Source: Bacteroidota bacterium (lineage in GTDB: Bacteria; Bacteroidota; Bacteroidia; Cytophagales; Cytophagaceae). From it: a DNA stretch of 64,000 nt. Under the pieces are notes generated by a model that did no database searches, was not told the DNA's origin, and was given only the letters and a program-made list of their open reading frames with translations. Both the position numbers and the translations under genes were made by a program. Positions 1-8,907 of the stretch are shown one piece after another; within the stretch, counting starts at the first letter, position 1; the number at the start of each line of letters is the position of its first letter. The DNA is taken from the NCBI GenBank assembly GCA_023428135.1, contig JAEYZG010000001.1, forward strand, positions 22,141 through 86,140. The letters run 5' to 3'.

Positions 1-1085
1 AAAACATGATCATCTCTCTGATTATTGCAGTTATATGCGCCATCGGGATATCATTCTGGATTATATCTTCAATTATTAATTCTCTATCAAAAGCGAAGCT
101 TGCTGTTAAAGAGGTTTCCGAAGGTAATCTCCTAATACAGATCGACAGCACTAATAAAGATGAGATCGGTGAAGTTCTTGAATATCTTAAAGGAATGGTT
201 TCCAAACTAAAAGAGATTATCGGAAATGTACATAACGCAACTGAACAAATCGCCTCAGCAAGTCAGCAGATGAGTGCATCATCTCAACAGATGTCACAGG
301 GAGCAAATGAACAGGCAGCCTCTGCAGAAGAAGTATCTTCATCAATGGAAGAAATGGCAGCTAATATTCAGCAGAATAATGAAAATGCTCAGCAGACAGA
401 GAAGATAGCATTGAAAGCAGCTGACGATATTCAGGAAGGAAGTACTGTAGTAAATCAGACAGTAGGTTCTATGAAAGATATAGCAAAAAAGATTTCCATC
501 ATAGAAGAAATAGCACGTCAGACCAATTTACTTGCTCTGAACGCTGCGGTGGAGGCTGCAAGAGCAGGCGAACATGGAAAAGGATTTGCTGTTGTTGCAG
601 CGGAAGTAAGAAAGCTTGCAGAAAGAAGTCAAATCGCTGCAAATGAAATCAATTCTTTATCATCCTCAAGTGTATCGATTGCTGAACGTTCGGGTAAAAT
701 TCTTGAAGAAATTGTACCTCATATTCAAAAAACATCAAGACTCGTACAAGAAATTAGTGCAGCCGGTATTGAACAGACCTCAGGAGCTGATCAGGTAAAT
801 ACAGCTTTACAGATGCTCAATCAGATCATTCAGCAAAATGCTGCTACCTCTGAAGAAATGGCAGCAAGCGCAGAAGAACTTGCAAGCCAGGCAGAACAAT
901 TACAAGACACAATTGCTTTTTTCCGAATAGACACTCATACCAATGGTCAAAGAAGAAAAACTACTGCTAATCGGGTTGCAACAAACAATCATCCTTCAAA
1001 TGTGAAAAGCAAAAGCAACAATGGATTTATAATAAATCTGAAGAAAGAAAACGACTCACTTGATAAGGAGTACGAAAAATTCTAA
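1..1085 (+). CDS. Methyl-accepting chemotaxis protein, C-terminal part (5' end outside window)
   Basis: Membrane chemoreceptor that would control a CheA kinase. The visible part has one membrane helix (about residues 2-24, counting from the first Met at base 6), a HAMP-like linker (25-75) and a long signalling coiled coil. The highly conserved hairpin tip is at about 168-200 (EEIARQTNLLALNAAVEAA). The frame is open to the window edge and no sensor domain is present, so the gene is cut by the window and the Met at base 6 is internal. The last five residues, EYEKF, follow a basic/polar linker and fit the x-aromatic-x-x-aromatic pattern of CheR/CheB tethering pentapeptides. The gene is followed by cheR, cheD and cheB on the same strand. 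It closely resembles the receptor at 15013-16668. Family assignment is certain; ligand is unknown. Confidence 0.95.
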   Translation, partial: NMIISLIIAVICAIGISFWIISSIINSLSKAKLAVKEVSEGNLLIQIDSTNKDEIGEVLEYLKGMVSKLKEIIGNVHNATEQIASASQQMSASSQQMSQGANEQAASAEEVSSSMEEMAANIQQNNENAQQTEKIALKAADDIQEGSTVVNQTVGSMKDIAKKISIIEEIARQTNLLALNAAVEAARAGEHGKGFAVVAAEVRKLAERSQIAANEINSLSSSSVSIAERSGKILEEIVPHIQKTSRLVQEISAAGIEQTSGADQVNTALQMLNQIIQQNAATSEEMAASAEELASQAEQLQDTIAFFRIDTHTNGQRRKTTANRVATNNHPSNVKSKSNNGFIINLKKENDSLDKEYEKF

Positions 1086-1102
1086 TTAAGAAATTACCTC
1101 TG

Positions 1103-1176
1103 ATTGTTGTCATACTGTTTGCTTCTTTGTTGATCCACTTTTATAAAATTAAACAAAGCAGGAGTATGACAACAAT
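1103..1176 (+). repeat. Long hairpin between MCP and cheR
   Basis: A perfect 14-bp inverted repeat (1103-1116 against 1163-1176) encloses a second 7-bp complementary pair (CTTTGTT/AACAAAG). It starts 18 bases after the receptor stop. A run of T occurs only about 20 bases further on, so this is not a classical terminator. It may set the level of cheRDB transcript relative to the receptor, or protect the upstream mRNA end. Confidence 0.6.
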
Positions 1177-1223
1177 TCATACCTATAATGAAAATTCTTT
1201 TTTGACTGTATAAAATTAAAAAG

Positions 1224-2084
1224 ATGCAATTAGTGAGTAAAGGCCTTGAACATGATCAAAACTTCAGGACAACCATGTCCTCAAAGGTTTTCAGGAAATT
1301 AAGCGAATTCATAAATGCATACTGCGGGATAAAAATGCCTCCTGAAAAAAAAATACTTCTGGAAAGTCGTCTCAATAAGAGGCTCAGACACCTGAATATG
1401 AAATCCTTCGAAGAGTATTGTGATTTCTTATTCAGTGCAACTGGGAAAAGGCAAGAGCTCATTCACATGATCGATGTTGTTACAACCAATAAAACTGACT
1501 TCTTCAGAGAGTCAATGCACTTTGATTTTATACGCGAGCATATATTTCCTCAGTATAAAGAAAAAAACAACAAGATATATATTTGGAGTGCAGGATGTTC
1601 TACAGGAGAAGAAGTATATACAACATGCATAGTACTTGAAGAATTAAGAGAATATTGGTCTGGGACCGATTATTCTGTTACTGGCTCAGATATCTGCTCT
1701 CAAGTTCTGGAAAAAGCAGCTTTAGCGGTTTATCCAGAAGAGAGAACAATGACTATTCCTTTAGCAATCAAAAGGAAATATTTTTTAAAAAGCAAAAGTG
1801 CGACAGATAAAACTGTTAGGATTATACCGGAACTGAGGGGAAAAACTAATTTTATAAGGTTGAATTTTATGGATGAAAGTTTTGATTTACCGAATAATTT
1901 TGACATCATCTTTTGCAGAAATGTTCTTATTTATTTTGATAACCGCACCCAGGAAAATGTATTAAAAAAACTTTGCGCTAAACTGAAGATTGGAGGCTAT
2001 CTCTTTATAGGACATTCTGAATCGCTAACAAATATGAACCTGCCTTTGATTCAGGTAAAGCCAACGGTATTCAGAAAGATTTAG
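1224..2084 (+). CDS. cheR: Chemotaxis protein methyltransferase CheR (copy 1)
   Basis: Transfers methyl groups from S-adenosylmethionine to glutamates of chemoreceptors in the cytoplasm. An N-terminal helical CheR domain (GIKMPPEKK region, about residues 37-47) precedes the SAM-binding fold with IWSAGCSTGEE, and the C-terminal half has FDIIFCRNVLIYFD. Length (286 aa) is normal. The other cheR in the window (21473-22306) aligns from about residue 13, so the in-frame ATG at 1275 is a possible alternative start. It lies 138 bases after the receptor and only 2 bases before cheD, suggesting co-transcription with cheD and cheB. The receptor just upstream ends in a candidate tethering peptide for CheR. 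Confidence 0.95.
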   Translation: MQLVSKGLEHDQNFRTTMSSKVFRKLSEFINAYCGIKMPPEKKILLESRLNKRLRHLNMKSFEEYCDFLFSATGKRQELIHMIDVVTTNKTDFFRESMHFDFIREHIFPQYKEKNNKIYIWSAGCSTGEEVYTTCIVLEELREYWSGTDYSVTGSDICSQVLEKAALAVYPEERTMTIPLAIKRKYFLKSKSATDKTVRIIPELRGKTNFIRLNFMDESFDLPNNFDIIFCRNVLIYFDNRTQENVLKKLCAKLKIGGYLFIGHSESLTNMNLPLIQVKPTVFRKI

Positions 2085-2086
2085 GT

Positions 2087-2548
2087 ATGAACAAGAAATA
2101 CCTGTATCCGGAAGAAATCTATGTGAGTAAAGAACCGACAGAGGTTGTAACGATACTAGGAAGTTGCGTTTCAGTTTGTCTTTTTGATCCAGAACTGAAA
2201 ACAGGTGGCATTAACCATTTCGTTTTACCGGATAGTACTAGATTTTCAAGGACCGGTCAATATGGGATTTACGCTGTTCCTGAACTCATTCAGAGAATGA
2301 TTCGTATGGGTTCAAAACCATCAGGCTTACAGGCAAAAATCTTTGGAGGGTCCATGAATAAAAATTTACTTCTTCAATTCAATGTAGGATTAAAGAATAT
2401 TGCTTTGGCAAAACGAATACTGCACGAATACGAAATCCCTATTGTAAAGTCCTGCGTCGGAACTCCCTTTGCCCAAAAGATCGTTTTTTATACAGCCACA
2501 GGTAACGTACATGTAATGCCAATTAAAGTAATCCGAAAATTAAAATAA
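2087..2548 (+). CDS. cheD: Chemoreceptor glutamine deamidase CheD (copy 1)
   Basis: Deamidates glutamines of chemoreceptors and in some bacteria works with the CheC phosphatase; no CheC is seen here. The sequence has the family signature ILGSCVSVCLFDP with the catalytic Cys at residue 27, and GGINHFVLP with the catalytic His at 44. A Thr at 22 is close to the third catalytic position known from Thermotoga CheD. At 153 aa it is the usual size. It starts 2 bases after cheR and its stop overlaps the cheB start (TAATG), so the three adaptation enzymes are translationally coupled. Confidence 0.95.
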   Translation: MNKKYLYPEEIYVSKEPTEVVTILGSCVSVCLFDPELKTGGINHFVLPDSTRFSRTGQYGIYAVPELIQRMIRMGSKPSGLQAKIFGGSMNKNLLLQFNVGLKNIALAKRILHEYEIPIVKSCVGTPFAQKIVFYTATGNVHVMPIKVIRKLK

Positions 2549-3603
2549 TGAAAAAAACAAGAGTACTGATTGTTGATGATTCAGCTGTAATCAGACAAGT
2601 CCTAAAAGAGATTATTGACTCCGATCCTGAACTGGAGGTGCTGGCAACTGCAGGGGATCCTTACTTTGCTGCTTCAAAAATTGCGGATGAAATTCCTGAT
2701 GTAATCACACTCGATATAGAAATGCCAAGAATGGATGGACTTACATTCCTAAGAAAAATTATGTCTCAACATCCCATTCCTGTTGTGATTATCTCAAGTC
2801 TTACTCAGGCCGGCACAGAAAGCGCAATAAAAGCGCTTGAATTAGGCGCTGTTGAAGTTTTACATAAACCTCAGCTAAACTCCAGAAGATTTTTTGAAGA
2901 ATACAAAACAAGAATCTGCGAAGTGATCAAAGCTGCCGCCAAATCAAAAGTAATCAGAAAAAAAATATATCCCCCAGAGGTCGTTATCTCCAATACTATT
3001 GAAAAAATAAAAACCTCAAACAGCCTTCTTAAAACCACAGAAAAAGTAATTGCAGTGGGTGCTTCTACAGGAGGAACAGAAGCCATCAGGGCCTTTCTGG
3101 AATGCTTCCCTTCAGATGCCCCTGGAATTGTTATCGTTCAACACATGCCGGAGCTTTTCACCAAGTCATTTGCAACCAGGCTCAACAGCCTATGTAAAAT
3201 AGATGTAAAAGAAGCTGAAAACGGAGATAGTGTTATCCGTGGGAGAGCTTTGATCGCTCCTGGCAATAAACATATGTTATTAAAAAGAAGCGGCGCAAAG
3301 TATTATGTAGAACTTAAAGATGGGCCTCTTGTCAACAGACACAAGCCTTCTGTAGATATGTTATTCAGGTCAACTGCTATGAATGCAGGCAAAAACAGTA
3401 TTGGCATTATTATGACCGGAATGGGTTCGGACGGAGCCAGAGGATTACTTGAAATGAAAGAAGCCGGAGCTTTGACATTGGCACAAGATGAAAAAAGTTG
3501 TGTTGTTTTCGGAATGCCCAAGGAAGCGATCAAATTAAATGCTGTTGACAAAACACTTCCCCTGGATCAGCTCGGGAATTTTGTACTAAAGCATCAGTTC
3601 TAG
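2548..3603 (+). CDS. cheB: Chemotaxis response regulator / protein-glutamate methylesterase CheB (copy 1)
   Basis: Removes methyl groups from receptor glutamates and is activated by phosphorylation from CheA. An N-terminal receiver domain (1-120) carries acidic residues D10 and D11 and phospho-acceptor D56 (VITLDIEMPRMDG). A linker of about 45 residues leads to the CheB esterase domain. There the Ser-His-Asp triad is visible as AVGASTGGTEA, IVQHMPELFTKSFA and TGMGSDGARGL. Length (351 aa) is typical. It overlaps cheD by one base. No gene follows on this strand for more than 1.3 kb, so it ends the operon. A paralogue with the same architecture lies at 23047-24111. Confidence 0.97.
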   Translation: MKKTRVLIVDDSAVIRQVLKEIIDSDPELEVLATAGDPYFAASKIADEIPDVITLDIEMPRMDGLTFLRKIMSQHPIPVVIISSLTQAGTESAIKALELGAVEVLHKPQLNSRRFFEEYKTRICEVIKAAAKSKVIRKKIYPPEVVISNTIEKIKTSNSLLKTTEKVIAVGASTGGTEAIRAFLECFPSDAPGIVIVQHMPELFTKSFATRLNSLCKIDVKEAENGDSVIRGRALIAPGNKHMLLKRSGAKYYVELKDGPLVNRHKPSVDMLFRSTAMNAGKNSIGIIMTGMGSDGARGLLEMKEAGALTLAQDEKSCVVFGMPKEAIKLNAVDKTLPLDQLGNFVLKHQF

Positions 3604-3983
3604 AAATAATTCTTTACTGATCAACAGACCCTGGAACATACCATATCATTCAGTACAAAAATACTTAAACTGAGGTATCCTTATCATACTATTAAGATTC
3701 CTCCGGATTTAATTAATTTTTTCAATAAAATAATAAGTTTGATATTAAACCTCACAATGTTTCAGTCTGTTCCATACTCCTATTCCAAGCCGTTAATTCA
3801 TTACCTCCCCTAATATAATTATTCGCCATACGACTTCCCATAATTCCAAGGCCGATAAAGCTACTTCATATAAATAAATTCATCGTTCTTATTAAAGCGT
3901 ATAAAATAACCCAAAGAACGACCTGATCCCTGACAGTTTTTGTCATATCTAATAAAACCATACCTTTATTATTAGTAATTAAC
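3604..3983. other. Intergenic region without a recognisable gene
   Basis: About 380 AT-rich bases lie between the end of cheB and the convergent DUF4142 gene. I see no coding frame of convincing quality, no RNA gene and no strong terminator hairpin. Confidence 0.5.
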
Positions 3984-4577
3984 TTATCTTACGATCTGCC
4001 CTTGTAACCTCAAAGCCGTCAGCAGCTCTTCATTTATAAGGGGTAAATATTTACTGGCATAATTTTTAATTTCCTGCCCCTCTCCGGAATCTATTTCTGT
4101 TGTAAAAATATCCCTAGCATTTTGATGATCTGTTATTATTGTGGAGATAAGTAAGTTATCAAATTCTGATCCGGTCAAAAACTGTAATCGTTGCACCATT
4201 GCCCTATGCAAGGAATCAGGCTCCTGAGGTAGCAAAACATTATTTTGCAAGGCGAGAGCGTTTAGTTCAGTTTGAGCCAGAGTACGCTCATTAACCATGG
4301 ATGCTCCAAAAATTCTAATACTATCAGTGGAAGCGCTTGCTAAAGCCAATCGTCCTAAACTTATTTCTGCCAGATTAAACAATGTAGCTTTTCGCATAAA
4401 AGCTGTATCTGTAAACGATAATGTCTGAACTTGCTGAGGAGGAGGAGCATTATCATTGTCATCATCCTTACAACCTAATAGTGAACTTAGAGCTAAGATC
4501 AAAAAAATACTTATTTTTTGAGGAGAATTCATTCCTTTAGTGAAGTAATCTTTCAAATGGAGCTTATTCTTTTTCAT
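3984..4577 (-). CDS. DUF4142 family lipoprotein
   Basis: Predicted periplasmic or outer-membrane lipoprotein of unknown function. After a basic N-terminus, a hydrophobic stretch ends in a lipobox-like LSSLLGC followed by an acidic DDDNDN linker. The rest matches the DUF4142 (ferritin-like helical) pattern: FMRKATLFNLAEISLGRLAL, IRIFGASMVNERTLAQ, and a late DHQNA segment. The ATG at 4532 (MNSPQKIS) would give a more normal signal peptide, so the start is uncertain. It stands alone, convergent with cheB. The domain call is from remembered family features, not a search. Confidence 0.75.
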   Translation of the reverse strand: MKKNKLHLKDYFTKGMNSPQKISIFLILALSSLLGCKDDDNDNAPPPQQVQTLSFTDTAFMRKATLFNLAEISLGRLALASASTDSIRIFGASMVNERTLAQTELNALALQNNVLLPQEPDSLHRAMVQRLQFLTGSEFDNLLISTIITDHQNARDIFTTEIDSGEGQEIKNYASKYLPLINEELLTALRLQGQIVR

Positions 4578-4954
4578 AAATCTTGCGTTATTATTTACAT
4601 AACCCTAAACTTTATTTATGTTCAAAAAGAATAAATCCAATATAAAAAAGAGGAATCAGCACCAATAAAGAATAACGTACTATACCCCAAACCATCTAAT
4701 TCCCAGAGTTTGCAAAGACAATGTTTGATGACTATTGAGAATAGTGATAATATTAAACCAAAAGCCAACCTAGATTATAGTTGGTTCTGGGATAAACAAA
4801 GACAAATAAGTAAGATTAGGTCTTCAACTTATTCAGAACTTCTGCTCATCCCTCTTCATTATTATATTTCTCATAATAAGTACTATGAATAGATTAATGA
4901 ACTTCAATTAACTGACAACAGTTATTTTTTGAGGGAGCTTAATTATTAAAAGAT

Positions 4955-5707
4955 ATGGGAGACCAAAAAAATCTTAAAAAACAAACAAATCCTGCAGAAA
5001 AAGAGATTCTTCCTACAATTGTCCTTGTCCATGGTGCATTTGTTGATGGATCTGGATGGGAGGCTGTTTATAACCAATTAAAAAGTAAAGGGTATAAAGT
5101 AGCAATTGTCCAAAATCCCACCATTTCACTGGAAGGTGATGTTGCAGCGACGATAAGGATCATTGCAGAACAGCAAGAACCTGTCATTCTTGTAGGCCAC
5201 TCGTATGGTGGAGCTGTGATTACTGAAGCCGGAAACGACCCAAAAGTTGCAGGACTTGTCTATATTAATGCGTTTGCCCTTGACAAAGGAGAATCTGTTT
5301 CAGCTGTTACCAAAGAGCCTATCCCCGGAGCTCCGGTTCCACCACAACTGCCTCCAAAGGATGGCTTTGTTCTGCTTGACAAGGAAAAGTTCCCGGAAGC
5401 ATTTGCGGCTGATGTTGATCCTGATAAAGCAAAATTTATGGCCGAAGCTCAGGTACCTTGGGGAATAGATGCAGTAACCGGTACGATAAGCAAAGCTTCA
5501 TGGAAAAACAAACCCAGCTGGTACCTGATCGGAACTGAAGACAGGATGGTTCCACCGCAAGCCCAGCATTCTATGGCAAAACGTGCAAAGGCCATTTCAG
5601 TAGAAGCAGCAGGGAGTCATGCAATTTTTGTATCCAATCCTGAAGCTGTTACATCTATTATCGAAAAGGCAGCGAAAGCTGTTGCAGAAGAAGTGCTTAT
5701 TAAATAG
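4955..5707 (+). CDS. Alpha/beta hydrolase family protein
   Basis: Cytoplasmic serine hydrolase of the alpha/beta fold, in the group of small esterase-like proteins often annotated as salicylate-esterase or pimeloyl-type hydrolases. The oxyanion segment VLVHGAFVDGSGW is at about 23-36 and the nucleophile elbow GHSYGG at about 82-87. An acid is probable in LIGTEDRMVPP and the catalytic His in AGSHAIFVSNP near the C-terminus. There is no signal peptide. At 250 aa it is complete and is followed by a strong terminator, so it is probably monocistronic. The substrate cannot be inferred. Confidence 0.88.
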   Translation: MGDQKNLKKQTNPAEKEILPTIVLVHGAFVDGSGWEAVYNQLKSKGYKVAIVQNPTISLEGDVAATIRIIAEQQEPVILVGHSYGGAVITEAGNDPKVAGLVYINAFALDKGESVSAVTKEPIPGAPVPPQLPPKDGFVLLDKEKFPEAFAADVDPDKAKFMAEAQVPWGIDAVTGTISKASWKNKPSWYLIGTEDRMVPPQAQHSMAKRAKAISVEAAGSHAIFVSNPEAVTSIIEKAAKAVAEEVLIK

Positions 5708-5727
5708 AAATGATAATATGTAAATAT

Positions 5728-5756
5728 AAAAAGCAAGTTGGTTTAACTTGCTTTTT
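5728..5756 (+). terminator. Rho-independent terminator after the alpha/beta hydrolase
   Basis: An 11-bp stem (AAAAGCAAGTT with AACTTGCTTTT) around a 7-base loop, ending in T residues, starts 21 bases after the hydrolase stop. The flanking A run means it could also end the convergent minus-strand gene. Confidence 0.8.
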
Positions 5757-5787
5757 ATATTTAAGAGTACGCTCCTTTAATCTCCCA

Positions 5788-6459
5788 TTAATAATAGAAT
5801 GAATAATCCTTCTTAGGTATTTTAACTTCATTATTGCCAGGATAAAAATCATCCATAAGAGTTAATTTTGCTGGCTTGGCAATAAAGCTGAATTCTTCCT
5901 TTTTTTCTTCACCTTCGTCCTCTGCTTCTTCCTGACAAGGCCATTCTTCAATTGTAGCTTCCACTTTACCTGTTGACAAATTGTAATCAAAAGTATTTAA
6001 GTTACAGGCAAGTTCTCCATATTTTATAGTGGCACCGATTAAACACCATTGCCCTTTCTGAAATCTGTATCTATGAGTATAAAACCATTTATCCCGGCCT
6101 CCTCCTGAATGATAGATTACAATACATCCCCTTTCTACAGTAATGCCTTCAAAAGGATCTCCCATGGGCCCTCCATGTTGACTAGGCAAGACTGCTCCAC
6201 TACTAGTATGCCATAATTTCCAGTATTTTTCATTAAGCTTGAATATCTCTATATTTCTTATAGTCCCCATGTCTCCTTCCTCTCCCGTATCATAAACTAC
6301 AATTTTCTCATCAATAGAATCTTTATCAAGATCCCCCTGAGTCTCAGCTAATATTTTATAAGCTTGGACATTTTGCTCTTTAAAAAGTTCTTTAAGATCT
6401 TTCAATCCGCCTATAGAAGCTACCAGAAGAAATGAAATGCAGATTAAGATTACCTTCAT
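5788..6459 (-). CDS. Secreted hypothetical protein
   Basis: Function not recognised. The N-terminus (MKVILICISFLLVASIGG) is a signal peptide. The mature part begins with a DLDKDSIDEKIVVYD segment, which resembles the calcium-loop-like D-x-D-x-D stretch common in secreted Bacteroidetes proteins that report quantities (FG-GAP-like). A Trp/Gly-rich central region (HSGGGRDKWFYTHRYRF) follows, then a Glu-rich stretch near residue 185. It ends on the convergent side of the terminator at 5728-5756. No partner genes suggest a role. Confidence 0.65.
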   Translation of the reverse strand: MKVILICISFLLVASIGGLKDLKELFKEQNVQAYKILAETQGDLDKDSIDEKIVVYDTGEEGDMGTIRNIEIFKLNEKYWKLWHTSSGAVLPSQHGGPMGDPFEGITVERGCIVIYHSGGGRDKWFYTHRYRFQKGQWCLIGATIKYGELACNLNTFDYNLSTGKVEATIEEWPCQEEAEDEGEEKKEEFSFIAKPAKLTLMDDFYPGNNEVKIPKKDYSFYY

Positions 6460-6584
6460 TTTTTACAAATAAAATTACTTATAGATATTTTGATTGATTT
6501 TATATGTATCTTAACAGAGAAGATTAAAATTACTTTCAGAGACAAAACTAAACAAATCTGGCAAATTTTAAAGAGACCATTCCA

Positions 6585-7337
6585 TTGAAAAGCTTATTTT
6601 CCATATTCGTTATTGCTTTTGCCTTTATAGCATGTATTCGAAGTGACGAAATAATCAGTGAGCCTCCATTAGATACTATTGTTAGAACTAATCCCGACAC
6701 ATCAAAGCCACTCAGTGAAAATCATTTACCAGAAAGTGAATTACTTCAAAGTGATTCTTTAATCGTATTTGATGATTCCCTTTTTGTTGATTTAAACCCG
6801 GACTTGGTTGAAATATCCGAAGACGATTTTGAACACTTTAAATATAATTACAAAGGAGTCTGCGTAATGGAGTCCGGCGGATTTATCCGTGGCTCCGGTC
6901 TATCCTTTACTAGTAGTTGTGACGAAATTTGTGAAGCTCACTTAGTTGAAAAAGAAACCGGAAGAAGGCTGTATTTGCCTTCGGGATATGATGCAGGAAT
7001 AACGGACATCCTGATTTCTTCAAGATGCGATCAACTGATAGTTTGTTCTTCTTTTGACGGCCCTGATTATGTGAATTATTATCGGCACAGAGCAGAGTTA
7101 TTTGTATTTAATATAGCCCTGGGAAATGGACTAAACGGAATAACACCGGCTTTTAAACACTACGCCAATGACTGGTCTATCTCCGAAATGATATGGATAA
7201 GCGACAAGGCTATAGCTTTAAAAACTTATGAAGATAGCAGATATGGTGATGATAGTCACTTACGTTATAAGTATTACAAAATTAACCTCACTCCTAACCT
7301 TTTTTCAGATACAATAAAAGAATCTGATCAATACTAA
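6585..7337 (+). CDS. Hypothetical lipoprotein
   Basis: Function not recognised. The frame starts with TTG (MKSLFSIFVIAFAFIAC); the hydrophobic stretch ending in FIAC looks like a lipoprotein signal, which supports this start. It is followed by an acidic, Ser/Pro-rich linker of about 60 residues and then a compact domain with several Cys (VCVMESGG, SSCDEICEAH, SSRCDQLIVCSS). At 250 aa it appears complete. It is divergent from the secreted protein at 5788-6459. Surface exposure is inferred from the lipobox only. Confidence 0.6.
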   Translation: MKSLFSIFVIAFAFIACIRSDEIISEPPLDTIVRTNPDTSKPLSENHLPESELLQSDSLIVFDDSLFVDLNPDLVEISEDDFEHFKYNYKGVCVMESGGFIRGSGLSFTSSCDEICEAHLVEKETGRRLYLPSGYDAGITDILISSRCDQLIVCSSFDGPDYVNYYRHRAELFVFNIALGNGLNGITPAFKHYANDWSISEMIWISDKAIALKTYEDSRYGDDSHLRYKYYKINLTPNLFSDTIKESDQY

Positions 7338-7531
7338 AATCTGTTCTTCCCTTTCCAGGCATTTGTTATTCCTTCCTAATCAAATAATAAATCATACCAA
7401 ATAATCTTCATTGAAACAATCTTCTATTGCATGACAAAGAAGATTTGGCAAAAGGAATATTATTCCTTAAACTATTTAATGTGGAACGAGTTAACAAAAC
7501 TTAGTTCTTATTTAATTTAAAAATAGATACT

Positions 7532-8044
7532 ATGTGGATAGGTTCAATTAGACTAGTAGTAGAAACAGCGAATTCCGAAAATGCTGGAACAGATAGTCTC
7601 GTACAAGCTTCTGTTTTGAGAGACGGTACAGAACTTCGTTTGCTGAACCTCGATTATCCAACTGAGAATGATCTGGAACGTGGTGCTATACGCAACTATG
7701 ATTACATGGGACCGACAAAATTACCAAGGAGAAATGACAAAACACCACAGCTTCCATCAGGCATCGGTCAAGATCCAATGCCTTATCCTGGTTATGGATT
7801 CGAATTCTCTAACGGGTTAATTGGACATTTGACCATTCAGCTACGAATTCGTGGTGCTGACATGTGGATCAAAGACAATGTTGATTTATATGTCAGAAAA
7901 ATTCATAAAAAAGCCACTAGTTTCGATACGCTTGCCTGGGCTGAAGATACCGACTGGACATATATTGCCACGTGGAGCAGGGACATCACGTTGAGTACAG
8001 ATAGCAGTGAAGGTGTAACCATTTTGAATCTTAATCTAATATAA
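7532..8044 (+). CDS. PLAT/LH2-like domain protein
   Basis: Probably a single beta-sandwich domain of PLAT/LH2 type, known in lipoxygenases and lipases as a lipid- or protein-binding module. The visible resemblance is IRLVVETANSENAGTDSLV near the start, ENDLERGAIRNYDY at about 45-58 (family pattern FERGxxDxF), and RIRGADMWIKDNVDLYVRKI near residue 105-125, where the family has a conserved Trp before the last strand. No signal peptide is seen, which is unusual for this fold in bacteria. The assignment is by eye and other beta-sandwich families are possible. Confidence 0.55.
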   Translation: MWIGSIRLVVETANSENAGTDSLVQASVLRDGTELRLLNLDYPTENDLERGAIRNYDYMGPTKLPRRNDKTPQLPSGIGQDPMPYPGYGFEFSNGLIGHLTIQLRIRGADMWIKDNVDLYVRKIHKKATSFDTLAWAEDTDWTYIATWSRDITLSTDSSEGVTILNLNLI

Positions 8045-8055
8045 CTCTTTAGCAA

Positions 8056-8089
8056 TATCCCCAGATCCTTCTAAAAACATCTGGGGATA
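8056..8089 (+). terminator. Hairpin after the PLAT-like gene
   Basis: Eleven-bp inverted repeat (TATCCCCAGAT with ATCTGGGGATA) 11 bases after the stop codon. No T run follows, so its terminator role is uncertain. Confidence 0.4.
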
Positions 8090-8499
8090 CAAACAATGCA
8101 AACCTAACATACATTTTGACTAGAAAGGAAGCTTAGCCTGTCAATGAAAAGGATACCAATTAATAAACTTTTCACATTTCAGGCCCCCTCTCTGAAACAA
8201 TGAGCACATTTGAGAACTGACAATACATTGTTACAGAACAATTCACCTTACATTTCGACCATTGACAGAAGCCATGCCATGGCACAGATATAGATTATTT
8301 TAAGCATAAGATCTTGCATATACTTTTTACGAATTCTTCTAAATTTTAACAAGGAATTTTATCCTATTATCTCCAACTTTCAGTTACTGTAAAAGTTTTG
8401 TAACCGAGAAGATCAACGAACAACTATAATACCCATAACCATATCCTTAGGTAACTTATTTTAATTGAAAATTAAAAATTTATCCATATTAGCATTAAC
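8090..8499. other. Intergenic region without a recognisable gene
   Basis: Roughly 410 bases with many stops in all frames. It probably contains eroded upstream parts of the OmpA-domain remnant that follows, but I cannot recognise them. Confidence 0.4.
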
Positions 8500-8767
8500 A
8501 TGGAAAATCACCCTGACTGGAAGACAATAATTAATGGACCTACAAACAGCAATGGTTCTATGGAGTACAATCGTGATTTATCTGCTAAGAGCGCTAAGGC
8601 TGTTAAAAACTATCTCGTGTTAAAAGGCATAAATCCCGAACGGATCCAATGCTATGGTCTGGGTAAAACAAAGCCTTTAGTATTTGAACAATGAAGAAAG
8701 TCAAAAGAAAAACAGAAGAATAGAGTTTTATTTCATTGAGAAGAAAGTGTTCCCGCATCAGGATTGA
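8500..8767 (+). pseudogene. OmpA C-terminal domain remnant, frameshifted
   Basis: The frame from 8500 encodes the second half of an OmpA/MotB peptidoglycan-binding domain: GSMEYNRDLSAKSAKAVKNYL, then GINPERIQCYGLGKTKPL. It stops at 8692-8694. A one-base shift near 8690 continues as NEESQKKNRRIEFYFIEKK to a stop at 8765-8767, which is the canonical end of such domains (NRRIEF). The usual GHTD is GPTN and the Arg of LSxxRA is Ser, so both residues that bind diaminopimelate in known OmpA domains are gone. No barrel, signal peptide or upstream domain remains. This is a decaying fragment. Confidence 0.8.
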
Positions 8768-8868
8768 AAAGATTATTTATAGAAATTTAAAATCTTCCAT
8801 TCTCCAAGGTCCACTGGCAGGATAAAAATTATTCATCTCAATAAATCCCCTGATTACCATCATTAGTT

Positions 8869-8876
8869 TAGATTTG
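8869..8876 (+). promoter_or_regulatory. Candidate Bacteroidetes -7 element upstream of the sulfatase gene
   Basis: TAGATTTG fits the Bacteroidetes -7 consensus TAnnTTTG and lies 31 bases before the sulfatase ATG. I do not see a clear -33 TTG at the expected spacing, so this is tentative. Confidence 0.3.
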
Positions 8877-8907
8877 AAATTTAAACTTTTAAAAACATAT
8901 AATTCTT

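Noticed and set aside
4710..4892. 60-codon plus-strand frame upstream of the alpha/beta hydrolase
   Set aside because: No ribosome site, no family pattern, and biased composition; I treat it as non-coding.
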